A stretch of DNA of 64,000 bases from Neurospora intermedia. Taxonomy: Eukaryota > Ascomycota > Sordariomycetes > Sordariales > Sordariaceae. Positions 25,188-36,800 of the stretch are shown here, piece after piece. A program made the translations under genes and the position numbers. The DNA is taken from positions 1 through 64,000 of the forward strand of contig BTPP01000004.1 in NCBI GenBank assembly GCA_037102815.1. The letters are read 5' to 3'. How positions within the stretch are numbered: position 1 is the first letter of the stretch; the number at the start of each line of letters is the position of its first letter. The notes beneath the pieces are model-generated. The model did no database searches, had not been told where the DNA came from, and was given only the letters and a program-made list of their open reading frames with translations.

Positions 25188-26246
25188 TTAGACATTAGCA
25201 GTCGAGCCACCATACGAGTGGATCTGTTTTCACGCATTGTGTTAGCAAGCCTGCTCCTCCAAACACATAGACCATGTTTCCCAAGCAAAGAAATAGAACT
25301 AGTACTCACAGTCTGATCCGAGCACCCAGCCGGCGTCTGATACAAGTAGGCGCCCGTGTTGATGAAGACCTCCTGCCCCGTGCACACCAACCAAGCGGCT
25401 TCATTCTGCCTCTTGATATCCGCCACTGACCACGTCAGGGTATCACCCTGGAACTTGAACGTGCCGTAGGCGTTCTTTGTTGTGCTAAACCAGGTCTTGA
25501 GCTTCCTCTGTGTCTTGTCGGTAGGGTTCTCAACGTTGAGGTAAAGCTGAGCAGGCTTGGTGTTGAACACAAGTTGGCCGTCGATGATGTTGAACTGGCC
25601 CGCGGTGGTGTGGTCTTCGAGGAGGGCGGTCTGGTTGGAGGAAGCAGCCGAAGAGGCGCCACCTTGAAGGTACTTGTGGAAGTTGGGAGCGGCGACGGCA
25701 CGGATCCAATACCAGCCTGATTCCAGGACGGTCGGGTTTGGATTGGAAGGAACAGTTGTGGCGGAGGGGGTGCCAGTGGAAGATTCGAGGGTTGTTGAGC
25801 TGACGGAAGTCGGGACGGTCGACTCGGAGGTTTTGAGAGTGGTGGCTACAGGAGCGGAGCTCGAAGAGGACATGGCCGTTGAGTGAATGGAGGTTGGGGC
25901 GCTCGAGGATTTGAGAGTGGTGGTCACAGGAGCGGCACTAGAGGAGAAAGTGGAAGTGGTGAGTGGGACGGCCTTGAGGATCGCGCTTCCAGAGAATGAG
26001 CCCTCAGCAGGCTGGCACGTACGTGGTAGATCCTGGGATGCACTGGGAGTAGTAATCGTTGATCTTGCTGCAAGTGTAGCCGGAGACGCAACTAGTCGCA
26101 CCGGCCCAGCCTACGCCGCCGCATTGGGACCAGGCGCCGCCTTCGCCTTGGACGGCTCCAGTAGGGGCTGGCTTTTGTGAGCTGCGGCGGGTGCAACCAG
26201 CGGAGGCGACAGCCGCGAGAACGGGGATGAATGCTAGCACGCGCAT
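25188..26246 (-). CDS. Secreted protein with fungal cellulose-binding domain (CBM1) and a C-terminal domain of unknown function, 295 aa
   Basis: Exons on the minus strand: 26,246-26,023, 25,937-25,310 and 25,223-25,188. The introns are 85 nt (GTACGT...CTAG) and 86 nt (GTGAGT...CAG), and the total of 888 nt is in frame. The order is signal peptide ([17 protein letters not shown]), CBM1 at about residues 37-72 with [13 protein letters not shown] and [13 protein letters not shown] (four Cys, aromatic face), then a Ser/Thr/Ala/Pro linker to about 150, likely O-glycosylated. A Trp/Tyr-rich C-terminal domain follows ([35 protein letters not shown]). I do not recognise that domain; it has no obvious glycoside hydrolase motif. 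The ATG at 26,246 is preferred over one 57 nt upstream because it begins the signal peptide. It probably binds plant cell wall. Confidence 0.85.
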
Positions 26247-27418
26247 TGTGGGTTGAGGTATTGACGAGAGAAGGATTGTCGTTGGGACAAGACTGGCGAT
26301 CAAAGGCTTGGTGCTTCGGTCATGTTTATATCTTTACCCTACCTCTACCTGCCTTGAACTCCCCGACGGCAAGGCCTAGGGGTTGACGGCCCGTTGCGTA
26401 CACTTCATCTTAGTTCTGGTCATTCTAGAAGGAGTAGCGAGTTCGGGATGTTACGCCGTGTTGAACAAGCAGGGCCAAGCGGAAGGTGGAAACTCGGTTC
26501 GCGAAATAAGATCACAAGGTGAAACCGGGTAGCGTTGCAATGGCGCGCGATGAAGGACCGTTGGTTCGGAACTGGGCTTCCGGGGTTGCCTCATTCGGAC
26601 CACAACCTCGGCACTCCGTCCCGGGCTGGACATAGCTTGTCTTGAAGACTCGGAGCTGGGAAAATCGAGGGATGTAGGATGGGAAGAACAAATATATCTG
26701 TAAACTCGGGCTTGCAGGAGGGCGATCATCGTCGAAGCCTTGCTTCATAAAGTAGAGGTAGTGTTACATTGACAGATCGGGCTCCCCTTTCCATGTCGCC
26801 TTGGTGCCGATGAAACTTTGCCAACTTCAACTCCCAAAAGCGATCCAAGATGTGGCCACCTTGACCACAATACACATCACGATATCCCAATGTTGGTATC
26901 TCCCCGCAGCAGCGCAGACCTCGGTACTAACAACTCTGAGCTCGCATATAAGAGCATCATGTCCTGTGGCGAGTCTGGTGAGCCACTTTGATAGCTGAAC
27001 CAATCCGCATCCTGACTTGATCAAGGGATAGCGCGCGAGCGGGCCCTAAACATGTAGAGTTGCTTGTGATAGGATGCCAGTCTCCGGTTGGTGAACATGA
27101 AGGGTTGGGGTTTTGGGGCTGAGCGAAACAACAGTTACGATTGGTAGCGACCAATGGGAGAGTGATGCTGAAAGAGGCCGCCTTGGGCAGATTGGCTGAC
27201 AGCAAGGCAGAGACAAGTCATCCCGTCAGCTTTGATGTGGGTTGGGACAAAGAATTGCCCATAAGCTGACGGATCCCGTCGATCTTCGCTGGTGGCTTAT
27301 CTTCTTCTTTTGCCATGCTTCAATTTTGCAACTTTGCAACATTGATGATTGACGCTCATGTCCATCGATTGACTTCGATTGTCCGACTGAAAGCTTGCAC
27401 GAGAAGCAAACCTTCAAA
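26247..27418. other. Divergent intergenic region
   Basis: 1.17 kb between the CBM1 gene (minus) and the Gln-rich gene (plus), so it should hold both promoters. TACCTCTA/TAGAGGTA octamers occur at 26,340-26,347 and 26,753-26,760. No gene is supported; the open frames are short and unlike known proteins. Confidence 0.5.
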
Positions 27419-28108
27419 ATGACGGCACAAAACAAGACGCAAAGCCCGAATCCTCGGTCATACTCCCAATCCGACCCCTCTCAGACTCAAGGGGAAGTGC
27501 ATGAGCTTGAATCCCCTCCGCCCAGCTACGAGGTAGCAGTCCTCGGCACGGACGACGGAAACCACAACGTGAATGAGCCCACGGGTGAAGTTCACTTCTT
27601 GAACCAGCAAGAAAGGCCCCGAGAGCAACCAGAACAACAGCGACAACAGCGGGAACTGCAACGACAACAGCTCGAGCAACAACTTGAGCAACAACGACAA
27701 CAGCGAGAACTGCAACGACAGCATCTCGAGCAACAACTCGAACAACAGCGACAACAGCGGGAACTGCAACGACAACAACTACAGCAGCATCAGCAGCAGC
27801 AGCCTTATCCCAACCAAGAGTATTCCTCTTCCAACCATGATTATCAACCAGATGCAAAGCACCCTAACACCAGCCAGCAGGACGGCTACGACGTTGAAGC
27901 GCAACAGCCAACAGTAGCCAGCAGCTCGGGGATCTATACGCCCAGTTCAGGTCAGGTACAGACGGACCCGAGGGACAGAAGAGGGCATGGGCGTGGAGGA
28001 TGCCAGCATGAGAACGGGAAACAGCGGTCGGGAAATTGTTGCGTGGCCTGCTTTGGTGGGTGTCTGGCGGGGTGTGCGGCCTGTTGTTATTGTTGTGTTG
28101 TGATGTAG
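27419..28108 (+). CDS. Gln-rich protein with PPxY motif and Cys-rich C-terminal tail, 229 aa
   Basis: Single exon; the first ATG in frame is at 27,419 (context AAAATGA). The N-terminal part is polar and has a PPxY motif (PPPSYEV), the usual ligand of Rsp5/Nedd4 WW domains. The middle is a Gln/Arg/Glu/Leu coiled-coil made of three 18-residue repeats (QRQQRELQRQQLEQQLEQ), then poly-Gln. The C-terminus packs cysteines into CCVACFGGCLAGCAACCYCC and ends VVM. Such a tail resembles the Cys-rich membrane-associated tails (CYSTM-like), which may be palmitoylated. That is inference, and the protein as a whole is not recognised. It converges on the O-fucosyltransferase-like gene, 240 bp away. Confidence 0.75.
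   Translation: MTAQNKTQSPNPRSYSQSDPSQTQGEVHELESPPPSYEVAVLGTDDGNHNVNEPTGEVHFLNQQERPREQPEQQRQQRELQRQQLEQQLEQQRQQRELQRQHLEQQLEQQRQQRELQRQQLQQHQQQQPYPNQEYSSSNHDYQPDAKHPNTSQQDGYDVEAQQPTVASSSGIYTPSSGQVQTDPRDRRGHGRGGCQHENGKQRSGNCCVACFGGCLAGCAACCYCCVVM
27635..27796 (+). repeat. Three tandem 54-bp coding repeats
   Basis: Units at 27,635-27,688, 27,689-27,742 and 27,743-27,796 encode the 18-residue Gln-rich heptad-like repeat. The third degenerates at its end into poly-Gln. Such arrays often vary in copy number between strains. Confidence 0.85.
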
Positions 28109-28348
28109 GGAATGGAAGGCGTGGAGCAAAGTAGGCTGGGCTAGGACGGGAGGAAAGGAGATGGCGTTGACATCGGAATGGTGACATCCCCTGGCTAAAA
28201 GGAAAGTCGACGGGGTGGGGGTGGGCAACGCCGCGCTGGGTCGTGAATGGAGTTGAAAGAAGCGAGAAAGATGAACATGAAGGGTGTATACTGTGGCAAT
28301 GATGGTGGAAATGTCAATCGATGAAAGACCGACCCAGAACCACTCCAT

Positions 28349-29686
28349 CTATGGCCACATCGCCTCGTACATAAACAACCAGTCTTCCCAGAACTGTTCG
28401 TACTTCCCCATCAACCAACTCCTCCCATCTCCCTCGCCTCCTATCCTCCATGGCCTTGTATGTAGTCCCTCCGCCTGGAGATGCCTCTTGAGGGCAACGT
28501 TCATACTAAACGAACTCGGACTAACACCAAGGAAAAAGTCACTCTGCAACAGGACGATGAAGTCGACCACTGCCTGCTGATCCCACGTCAGCTTCTCCAG
28601 TGCCGCGAGGTCTTCTTTATAGTCCCCCAATAGCAGGTCTTTGGTTGTAACTCGCATCCCATGAAGCACGGTTGCGTCACTGAAGAACTTGTGCGCCTCC
28701 GTTTCGTTGCCTGTGGCTAGGTAGCCGGCTTTCATGTCGTAACCCATCTGCTGACTCCTCGCGAGGTAAGCCTTGCTCTGGTTCGCATAGTCGGGCCAAA
28801 AGTCTAAAGCATCGTTTTCCGTGCGGAGGTGATAGCCGACGAATCGACCCGAGTGGGAGTCGGCGTCGAACTGGCGTGCATGCTGCCGCATGTGTGCTAC
28901 GACTTTGTTCCCCAGCGCAAGAATGTCCGGCCGGAACCGCAACAGACCGCCAAAGGTGGAAGCGAACTCGGGACCGTCACGGAAGACGGGCCATTCGAAC
29001 TGGACCCCCCAGGTCAACCGGAAGATACGCGGGTGTTCAGGGCTGGGAGGGTGTGCGAGGTTGAACTCGGCGGCAGTGGAGCGCAGGTGGTTCGCAAAGG
29101 CGGAAGCGAACAAGCCAGTGTGTTTATTGTGATCCCTCCTATCACAGCCTCCTCTTCTCCCTAGATTCTTGGGTGTAATCTCTTCGGTCTTGAACGGGGC
29201 GGGGGCATTGGGGACGTCGGAGGCAGTATCGTAGATGGTGATTTGCGGGCAAGACGCCTGCAGGCTTTGGCGGAAGTGCGATTCGTCGAAGAAGTAGGTG
29301 AAGGGCTGGTAGTTCTCGCTTGTGATGTCGGATAGGTCTTTTTCGGATCGGACGCGGATTCGTGGCATAACGAGACCGGTTGCGCCGGCATCAATGGCAT
29401 AGCGTAGGCAAGTCAGCATGTAGTTACGGATATTGCCGATGCCGCCGGAGTTGTTGTCGCAAACGAAGACCAGACCGGGGGTCCAGCTGGTCTCGCTGCA
29501 GACTCTCTCGAGCGGCCAGCCAACGAAGGGGGCATCGGGAAGGGAGAGATCGAGATGGCGTTGGAGAAGGGGACCTCGTGTGATGTCGTTGTTTAGCTGG
29601 GGAAGTCGACACAGCCAGACGGTGACGAGACTGGTGATGGCCATGAGGGCGAGGACGCCGCGTGAACGTGCCATGTTGAGGACCAT
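28349..29686 (-). CDS. O-fucosyltransferase-like type II membrane protein, 445 aa
   Basis: Single exon. A second ATG 12 nt downstream (29,674, MARSRGV) is equally well placed. A short N-terminus is followed by one hydrophobic anchor (VLALMAITSLVTVWLC), as in Golgi glycosyltransferases. The luminal part has VFVCDNNSGGIGNIRNYML near the start, like the GDP-binding Gly-rich beginning of O-fucosyltransferases. It also has GYHLRTENDAL, like the HxR motif, and near the C-terminus FIVLLQSDFFLGVSPSSFS, like the last conserved block. The match is by pattern only; the acceptor and donor are unknown. Two NxT/S sequons are visible (NQSK, NETE). Confidence 0.68.
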   Translation of the reverse strand: MVLNMARSRGVLALMAITSLVTVWLCRLPQLNNDITRGPLLQRHLDLSLPDAPFVGWPLERVCSETSWTPGLVFVCDNNSGGIGNIRNYMLTCLRYAIDAGATGLVMPRIRVRSEKDLSDITSENYQPFTYFFDESHFRQSLQASCPQITIYDTASDVPNAPAPFKTEEITPKNLGRRGGCDRRDHNKHTGLFASAFANHLRSTAAEFNLAHPPSPEHPRIFRLTWGVQFEWPVFRDGPEFASTFGGLLRFRPDILALGNKVVAHMRQHARQFDADSHSGRFVGYHLRTENDALDFWPDYANQSKAYLARSQQMGYDMKAGYLATGNETEAHKFFSDATVLHGMRVTTKDLLLGDYKEDLAALEKLTWDQQAVVDFIVLLQSDFFLGVSPSSFSMNVALKRHLQAEGLHTRPWRIGGEGDGRSWLMGKYEQFWEDWLFMYEAMWP

Positions 29687-30577
29687 GTTGGGGTGCTATG
29701 GTTCGACGACTGGCCCTAGAATGACTGACATTGGCAAAACGGGACTGTCGAGCTGTTGTTGGAACGGGGTCGATCACGACTGGACCGTTGTGCGCGTCGG
29801 TATGCCGGAGTACACTACCTCAGGTGGCCGGCAAGTGGACTCGGGCAAGCCGAAGATCATTTTCGGACATGACTACGGAGGCGCAGCTCCGCTTGTACTG
29901 TGTATCATGTTGGGACTCGTAATCAGGCGATGCCCTTACTCGTAGGCTGTATCGCATCTCGGATTGACTGAGAACGAAAAAGAAAGTCGGGATTTTGCTT
30001 TCCGGTTAGGATTCAGCGTCAGGCATCAAGTGGGATCGATTTGTTGGACGAAAAAGTTTCATCTTTCGTGGGATGGCAGACTTCAATTCCAGTTTACACA
30101 CGTGTAGCCGAGTTGACTCGATTTCAGTTCCGTTGGTCGTTCAGTACTTAGTTCAAATGAGTAGAGGTAACAAGTGCGGTTGCTGAGCCACATCCCCTAG
30201 GAGGGCGTGGTGCAGCAGGTAACTTGAACTGAAGTAAGCCACAAATGGCCTGGACTGGAGCAGTGGACAGGAGCCACTCACGCGGGGTAGATGTGGAGAT
30301 TTGGAAGCTTGGCAAGCCGGCTTGTCCCACAGCTCCACTAAAAAGTTCAAAAATTTGGATGTGGAATTTGAGGGACCGAGTTCGGGTTCAGTTGACATTG
30401 GATTGGGAAGTCCAGTCCCCTCTCCCGTCGTGTCTGATACTGTAGCGGCTGCCGAGTTCCATCTGTCAACAACCTAACGACTGGAACACGCAACAGTGCT
30501 GTCTGCCTCTTGCCGTAACCAATTCTGCAAACAACCCTTCATCTTACATTATACCGACATCACACACACCACACAAA
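29687..30577. other. Divergent promoter region, fucosyltransferase-like gene and rrb1
   Basis: 890 bp with no gene. It holds one TAGAGGTA octamer (30,162-30,169). The 100 bases before the rrb1 ATG are C/A-rich ('ccgacatcacacacacc'), a likely leader. Confidence 0.5.
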
Positions 30578-32113
30578 ATGTCCAAGAGAGCCGCCGAAGA
30601 CGAGAGCCTCGCTGCTCCCCTCAAGGGCGGCGACCGCCCCGAGGCCATGGATGTCGATAAGGACCACGACATGGGCGAGTTCGAGGACGACTTTGAGGAC
30701 GAGTTCGAGAGTGAAGACGAGATCATCGAGGCCGGTGTTGATGGCCGCCCAGATGCCGAGAGAGAGGCTGAGGAGGGTACGACCACCAATGGTTATCCTC
30801 TCGTGACTACATTGTACTGACCCTAGTCGCAACAAACAGGCGCCATGGACGTCGATGGCGGCCCCGAGACCTTCATGGTTGGCCGTCAACAGCTCGAGGC
30901 CGGCCAGACCCTCACGCCCGATACCACGACATACAAGATGCTTCACAGCTTGAGCACTCCCTGGCCCTGCCTTTCCTTCGACATCATCCGCGACGGCCTC
31001 GGCGAGAACCGCAATGTCTACCCTGCCACCATGTACACGGTCGCCGGTACCCAGGCCGATGGCGCCCAGGCCAACGACAACTCCCTTCTCGTCATGAAGT
31101 TCAGTGGCCTCAGCAAGATGCAGGGCGAGGATGGCGAGGACTCGGACGACGAGGACTCGGATGATGAGGACACCGACCCCATTCTCGAGCACAAGAGCAT
31201 CCCCCTCAACACCACTACCAACAGGATACGCTCCCACCAGTCTCCTGCCCAAGACCCCTCGAGGCCCCCCACCACCCTAACCGCCACCATGACCGAGTCC
31301 TCCCAGGTGCTCATCCACGACATCACCCCCCATCTCGCCTCCTTCGATACCCCCGGCATGATTGTCACTCCCCAGCAGAACAAGCCCGTCTGCACCATCC
31401 GCGCCCACAAGACAGAGGGTTACGGTGTAGACTGGTCGCCTCTCCACCCCGCCGGCAAGCTGCTTACCGGTGACAACGACGGTCTGATCTATGTCACCAC
31501 TCGCACTGACGGCGGCGGTTTCGTCACTGACACTCGTCCCTTCCGCGGCCACACCGGCAGTGTCGAGGAGATCCAGTGGAGTCCTTCCGAGGCCAACGTC
31601 TTCGCCTCTGCCTCCAGCGATGGTACCGTTCGTGTCTGGGATGTCCGCAGCAAGAGCCGCTCGCCCGCTCTCACCATGAAGATCAGCAACTACGACGTCA
31701 ACGTCATGTCATGGTGCCGCCAGACCAGCCACCTGCTTGCTACCGGTGCCGACGATGGTGAGTGGGCTGTTTGGGATCTCCGTCAATGGAGCAGCAACCC
31801 TTCGACCAAGCCCGCGCCTCTGGCAAACTTTAACTTCCACCACGAGCAAATCACCAGCATCGAGTGGCACCCTACAGACGACAGTATCGTGGCCGTTGCT
31901 GCTGGCGACAACACCGTCACTCTCTGGGATCTGGCTGTCGAGCTGGATGATGAGGAGAGCAGAGATACCGCCGGTGTCTCGGACGTCCCTCCCCAGCTCC
32001 TGTTCGTCCACTACCAGAACATGGTCAAGGAGCTCCACTGGCACCCTCAAATACCCGGCGCCCTTGTCGCCACCGGCGAGCAGTTCAGTGTCTTCCGTAC
32101 CATCAGCGTATAA
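30578..32113 (+). CDS. Ribosome assembly WD40 protein Rrb1 (GRWD1 family), 490 aa
   Basis: Exons 30,578-30,776 and 30,840-32,113, with a 63-nt intron (GTACGA...CAG). The N-terminus is strongly acidic (DMGEFEDDFEDEFESEDE). Next is the family segment VGRQQLEAGQTLTPDTTTY...STPWPCLSFDI, the histone-chaperone-like N-terminal domain. A second acidic stretch follows (EDGEDSDDEDSDDEDTD), then WD repeats: GYGVDWSPL, VEEIQWSPSEANVFASASS with VRVWDVR, SHLLATGADDG with WAVWDLRQW, ITSIEWHPTDDSIVAVAAGD with VTLWDLAVE, VKELHWHPQIPGALVATGE. In yeast Rrb1 escorts ribosomal protein L3 to nucleolar pre-60S particles. The length and layout are full. Confidence 0.95.
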
Positions 32114-33886
32114 ACAACAGCAGAATAGGATATCAAGTTTGGGAAACAATATAAAGGTGTTCAGGATCGGAATTGGTTGGCTTGTGCGGGAGGTCTAGAC
32201 CAACAATGTATCAAAAGTTACTTGTCCATCTGCTTATCGAGATACCCATTGACCAGCAACCAAGTTGCCAACTCCACGGAACTTGACAACTCCGCGGATT
32301 CCACACATCTTCCGTGCTCTACTGTGTTGCACCAGCCGACCACAAAGTTTTACCACCATTGACGCCCCTATCCGTCGTATCCGATGGTTGCCATCAACAC
32401 CAAAGTTAGGTTGATAACGGAACCGGCCCAAATCTCCGGTGATGAGCAAGCCTCCAGTCGACTCCACCTCCTATGACGTGTGTCTTACGCATTACCACAG
32501 ACCGGGTACAGCAACTGTCGGACATGCCATCTCGACACAGAATGCAGTGCTTAGGAGGAGGTTTGCGACAGTGACGACCGCGCGGGCATCACGTCTATTG
32601 CCTCAGATACTCGTCATTGGGGGGGCGTCTACCGACAGCTCCACATCTTCTGCGCGAATGTTCAGCTGCATACATCAAAGAATATGGCCTGGAGAGTGGA
32701 GGCGCGCTACGCCGTTTTCGGCTGCCCTACCTTGTTACTGTGAGCTCTCAATCTTTCTGCTGTTGCCGTTAGCTGACCGATCTTGGTTGTGTATGTTGCA
32801 GACCTGGCAGCTTTTACAGGCGTTGTCCGGGCTTTGGACGGGAACAACGGATCACAGCCATCTCAAGTCCTGTCTATAGCTAAGACTATCCTTGCAGCAA
32901 GGGAAGGAGGAAAGCAAGAAAAGAAAGAAAAAAAAAAAAAAACGTCAAACGGATGAAACGCTCCGGTCAAATTGTGTGTGTGTGTGCTGGGAGGTCAATC
33001 GATATCACCATCTCACAAGTACGCCATGCCCGCGCCCCGATGTTTAGGTCAGAGTTTTCTCTCATGTTCATGACTCAAACTAACCTCTACTGGAAGGTAT
33101 CTTGGTAAGATGGTCCTTCATTTTACTGTTTGCATCAGGTACTGCCGGAGTTTGTTTCACTGCGGAAAACGGGTGAAGTTGAGGCAGGGATCCAATGAAT
33201 ATAACCCAAGTGTCGTCTCGTCGCTCAATGTCTCGACTCACTATCGATCACGACATAAAATGGGAGTGTTCCGTGGCCTAGTACGGGAGATGGTGGGCTA
33301 TGCCTGACTGTCCAAGTGACTGATATCGACTCTTTGAGCGGGCTGTCTTATCCCTTTGGATTTCAGATGAAGAGCGCGGAGGGAACGGTGCAGTCTCCGG
33401 CCCCAGTGCCATCAAAAACGCGGGATGCGAGATGCGAGTCCAGACCAGTCTGTGCTTGCACTCCCGCCTAGTCGCCCGAGCACGCCGGCATGTTTACTGG
33501 ACAGTGTGGATCCAATCACCCCAAGGCGAAACGTACAAGACAGGCTTCAACATGATATATCCTTGCCTCTCTTGAGCTTGGCTCTAAGCTATCGAACCGT
33601 CTGGTAGCCAGTGTAAGGACCTGGACGCTTCCTCCCGGAGTGTGTGCCGTTGGGAAACAGGTCGGCGCAGGGAACAGCTGGTGTCACCGGAGTGCAATGC
33701 ATGTTCACGGATGCAGGTTGTTGCAGCTACCTTGCCTAGGTACCGCGTCTCCTCAATTCCATCTCATAAGACTATGGTCATATCTTTCACCCGTCTCCCT
33801 CATCCACCTCCTCACATCATATCACACAGTCTCGGAAGAGTCTCGCAATCTGTGCAAATCCGCCAAACTTGGCGAAACCAAAGACC
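32114..33886. other. Intergenic, rrb1 to histidine kinase
   Basis: 1.77 kb. Contains an A-rich run (about 32,920-32,942) and a short TG microsatellite near 32,973-32,987. A 146-codon open frame at 32,439-32,879 has no recognisable motif and I do not call it. The last few hundred bases are C/T-rich and probably the kinase promoter. Confidence 0.45.
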
Positions 33887-36800
33887 ATGCGGAATGTATC
33901 TGAAAGAGCTCGGGAGTGGCAGACCTTCAGGTACGTACTAGTTCCAGTCTGAGACTGTCCAGTCTTTCTCCGCCATAGCGTCCCCCAAGCTGTGTACCAC
34001 CCGTACCCAGGGGATCAGACGCATCATTGCGGTCGGACCAGTCATTCTGCCCAGCCTCCCTGGCGTGCCCTTGACCTCCCCCGCCTTGCTATTGTGATGT
34101 TCAGTTGCTGACATCCTCTACAGATTCCTGTCGACAGTTCGGGATAGCCGTGCTGTGCCCGACCCGGCCCACACATCCCCGAGCAAAAGCCACCGGGCGT
34201 CATCCGACACCGTTCTAACGGCACTTGCCCAGCTCGGTGTCCTTCAACTTTCGGCGCGACGAGGGGTCCTGTCTCTCTTTGATCACGATGTGCAACACAT
34301 TGCTGCTGAAGCAACGCCAACACTGCCGCTTCGACCTTACGCCCGTGATGAAATCACCCCTCTCCTTTTGTGCGGGCGCGACATCTCCAGAAGCGAGGTT
34401 ATTTGTGACAATGTCGTCCGTGAACAGAGACGGCATCCCGAGGACCTCATCGTCTTCGTGATACCCGACCTTCTGGCCGACCCGCGGTTTCATCACATCC
34501 CATCTCTCCTTGAGCAGGAAATCTATCCTCGGTTCTACGCAGGCGTCCCCATATGCTCGCCTTCTGGTGTCGTCATAGGCTTGTTCTCGGTTTTTGACAC
34601 AAGCCCGCGGCAAAAGCTCGACGAGTTTGATATCGACTTTATGAAGGACCTTTCTCGGACAATCTCACGCCAATTGGAGTCCTACAGGAAGCAAGCGGTA
34701 TTACTCGAGACCGAGCGTATCCTGAGAGGAGTGGTAAGCTATTCGGAGGGAAGGGACGACATTTCCGACCTATCGGAGTATCATGCAGAAAGAGACACCG
34801 TCGACCCGTGCCGGCGGGATACACGGGACACATATCTATTTGATTGCCATTGCGCATCTTGCTTCCCACACAGCAACGGCTCAATAGATCCGCCAACGCA
34901 TATCAGAGCATCTGAAGATGCCATAGATGAGACACTGAGCAGCAGCGAGTATGAGACTGAACATCTCAGAAAGCTTTCCCTTCCCGACCACAGATCATTG
35001 GACTCGCGGTTGAAGGCGGGTGACACTCACAGCAGTGATAAACCAATGCCACCAGACACGCCAACCCAGGGAACGCTAGGCGCCGACGTTCGGCTGTCTG
35101 AGATCCAGAAGAGTTTCGCAAAGGCATCAAACATTATCCGACAATCTATGGATGCAGCCGGAGTAATCTTTCTGGATGCCAACACGAGCCCTTTCCATTG
35201 CTGGCAAGACGGTGATGCAAACACTACGTCAGATGTACATCCCAGGCCAGCAAGCAGCTCCTCCAATAAAGTCAATGGCGTTCCAAATTCTGAAATCGAC
35301 ATGGAAGTTAAACCGCACAAACGGCCCTGTGACATTCTTGGTTTCTCTGTGACACCAACGGGGACGCCCGACGGGACAACGATAGATCCCACGGGTCCCT
35401 TACGGCACCCCGGGCCTTACCGCAGCTGGCGGGTTCTCTCAGAGAGCTTCCTTCGCAAGCTCCTGCGACGTTACCCACGTGGGACTATCTGGGAATTTGA
35501 CGCCGCAGGCAACTTCATCGGTGCATCGGAAGCCGTACCAATGTCGTCTCCGCCCTCATCGGCAAGCCCCTCATGTCCTTACTCTGACTCGGAAATCGAC
35601 ACCGCCGCCAAAAGACAACGACGTGGCCGGGCACGGAGAAAGAATGGCACATTAATGCGAAAGCCACGGAAGAGTGAGTGTGACACCATCCACGCGGCAT
35701 TCCCCGAGGCTCGAGCAGTATCCTTCTTTCCCCTGTGGGGGACCCAGATGCAGCGCTGGTTCGCCGCCGGGCTGTCATGGACCAGAGAATCATTGCGCAC
35801 CCTCGCGCCGCAGGATGAACTTGGCCTGTTCAACGCGTTTGGCAAGAATGTCATGGCCGAGGTGGCCCGTATCGACGCGACGCTTGCCAACCAGGCCAAG
35901 TCAGACATGCTTGGATCCATTTCGCACGAGATGCTGTCGCCATTGCACGGCATCCTTGGCGCTGCGGAGCTTCTGCTTGATACCGACCTCAGCACTTCCC
36001 AGATGGAGCTCATCTGCCTTGTAGAGGCTTCGGTCAGGACACTGCTGGACACTGTCGACCATCTCCTAGACCACTCCAAAATCAACAGTCTAGTGGAGAA
36101 CACCAAACTCTCCAATCCCCGACGAGGTTCCTTCCAGTCGGACGACCTAGAGCACAGTGAAGGCCCTGATCGCAGTGGCCCACCAGAAACATCCAGGATG
36201 CGATTGCGGTCTGGCAGCATAGCACCCAAACCCTGGCCATGGGAGCAACCGACCTTGACTCGCTTCTACGACGTAGACCTCGCCGTCATGCTGGAAGAAG
36301 TCGTCGAGTCCCTCTATGCGGGATATTCCTTCCAGCGATGGTGCAACCAACGTGGCGCCGATCCAGGTGATGACAACGTCGCTATCCATCTGGATATCGA
36401 CCCTAACGTCAATTGGTCTTACTATGCCCAACCCGGAGCATTGCGCCGCATCCTCATGAACTTATTCGGTAACGCACTAAAGTTCACTCACAAAGGATTC
36501 ATCAATCTCTCTCTGACCGCTCAACCTATCCCATCCGAACCACGCACTTCTTTCGCCTCCACAGACCTTGACGACGAAGCAGAAGACCCAGGCATCGAAA
36601 CGGACAGCAAGCACTCCTCTTCCTACCCCAAATCCAAGACCGGGTGGAATGACCAGAACCGTTCAAACGTAGTGCTCACCGTTTCGGACACAGGCAAAGG
36701 AATCACCCAACGCTTTCTCCGTGAAAAGGCCTTTTCTCCCTTTCAAAAGGAAGACAGTCTCACCCCTGGCCCTGGCCTTGGTCTTTCTATCGTGAAACAG

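Noticed and set aside
27635-27796. Regular 54-bp spacing that might suggest a repeat array of CRISPR type
   Set aside because: The repeats are contiguous without spacers and lie in a Gln-rich coding frame of a eukaryotic gene.
32439-32879. 146-codon open frame between rrb1 and the kinase
   Set aside because: Cys/Trp-rich without recognisable domain and in a region of simple repeats; not supported as a gene.
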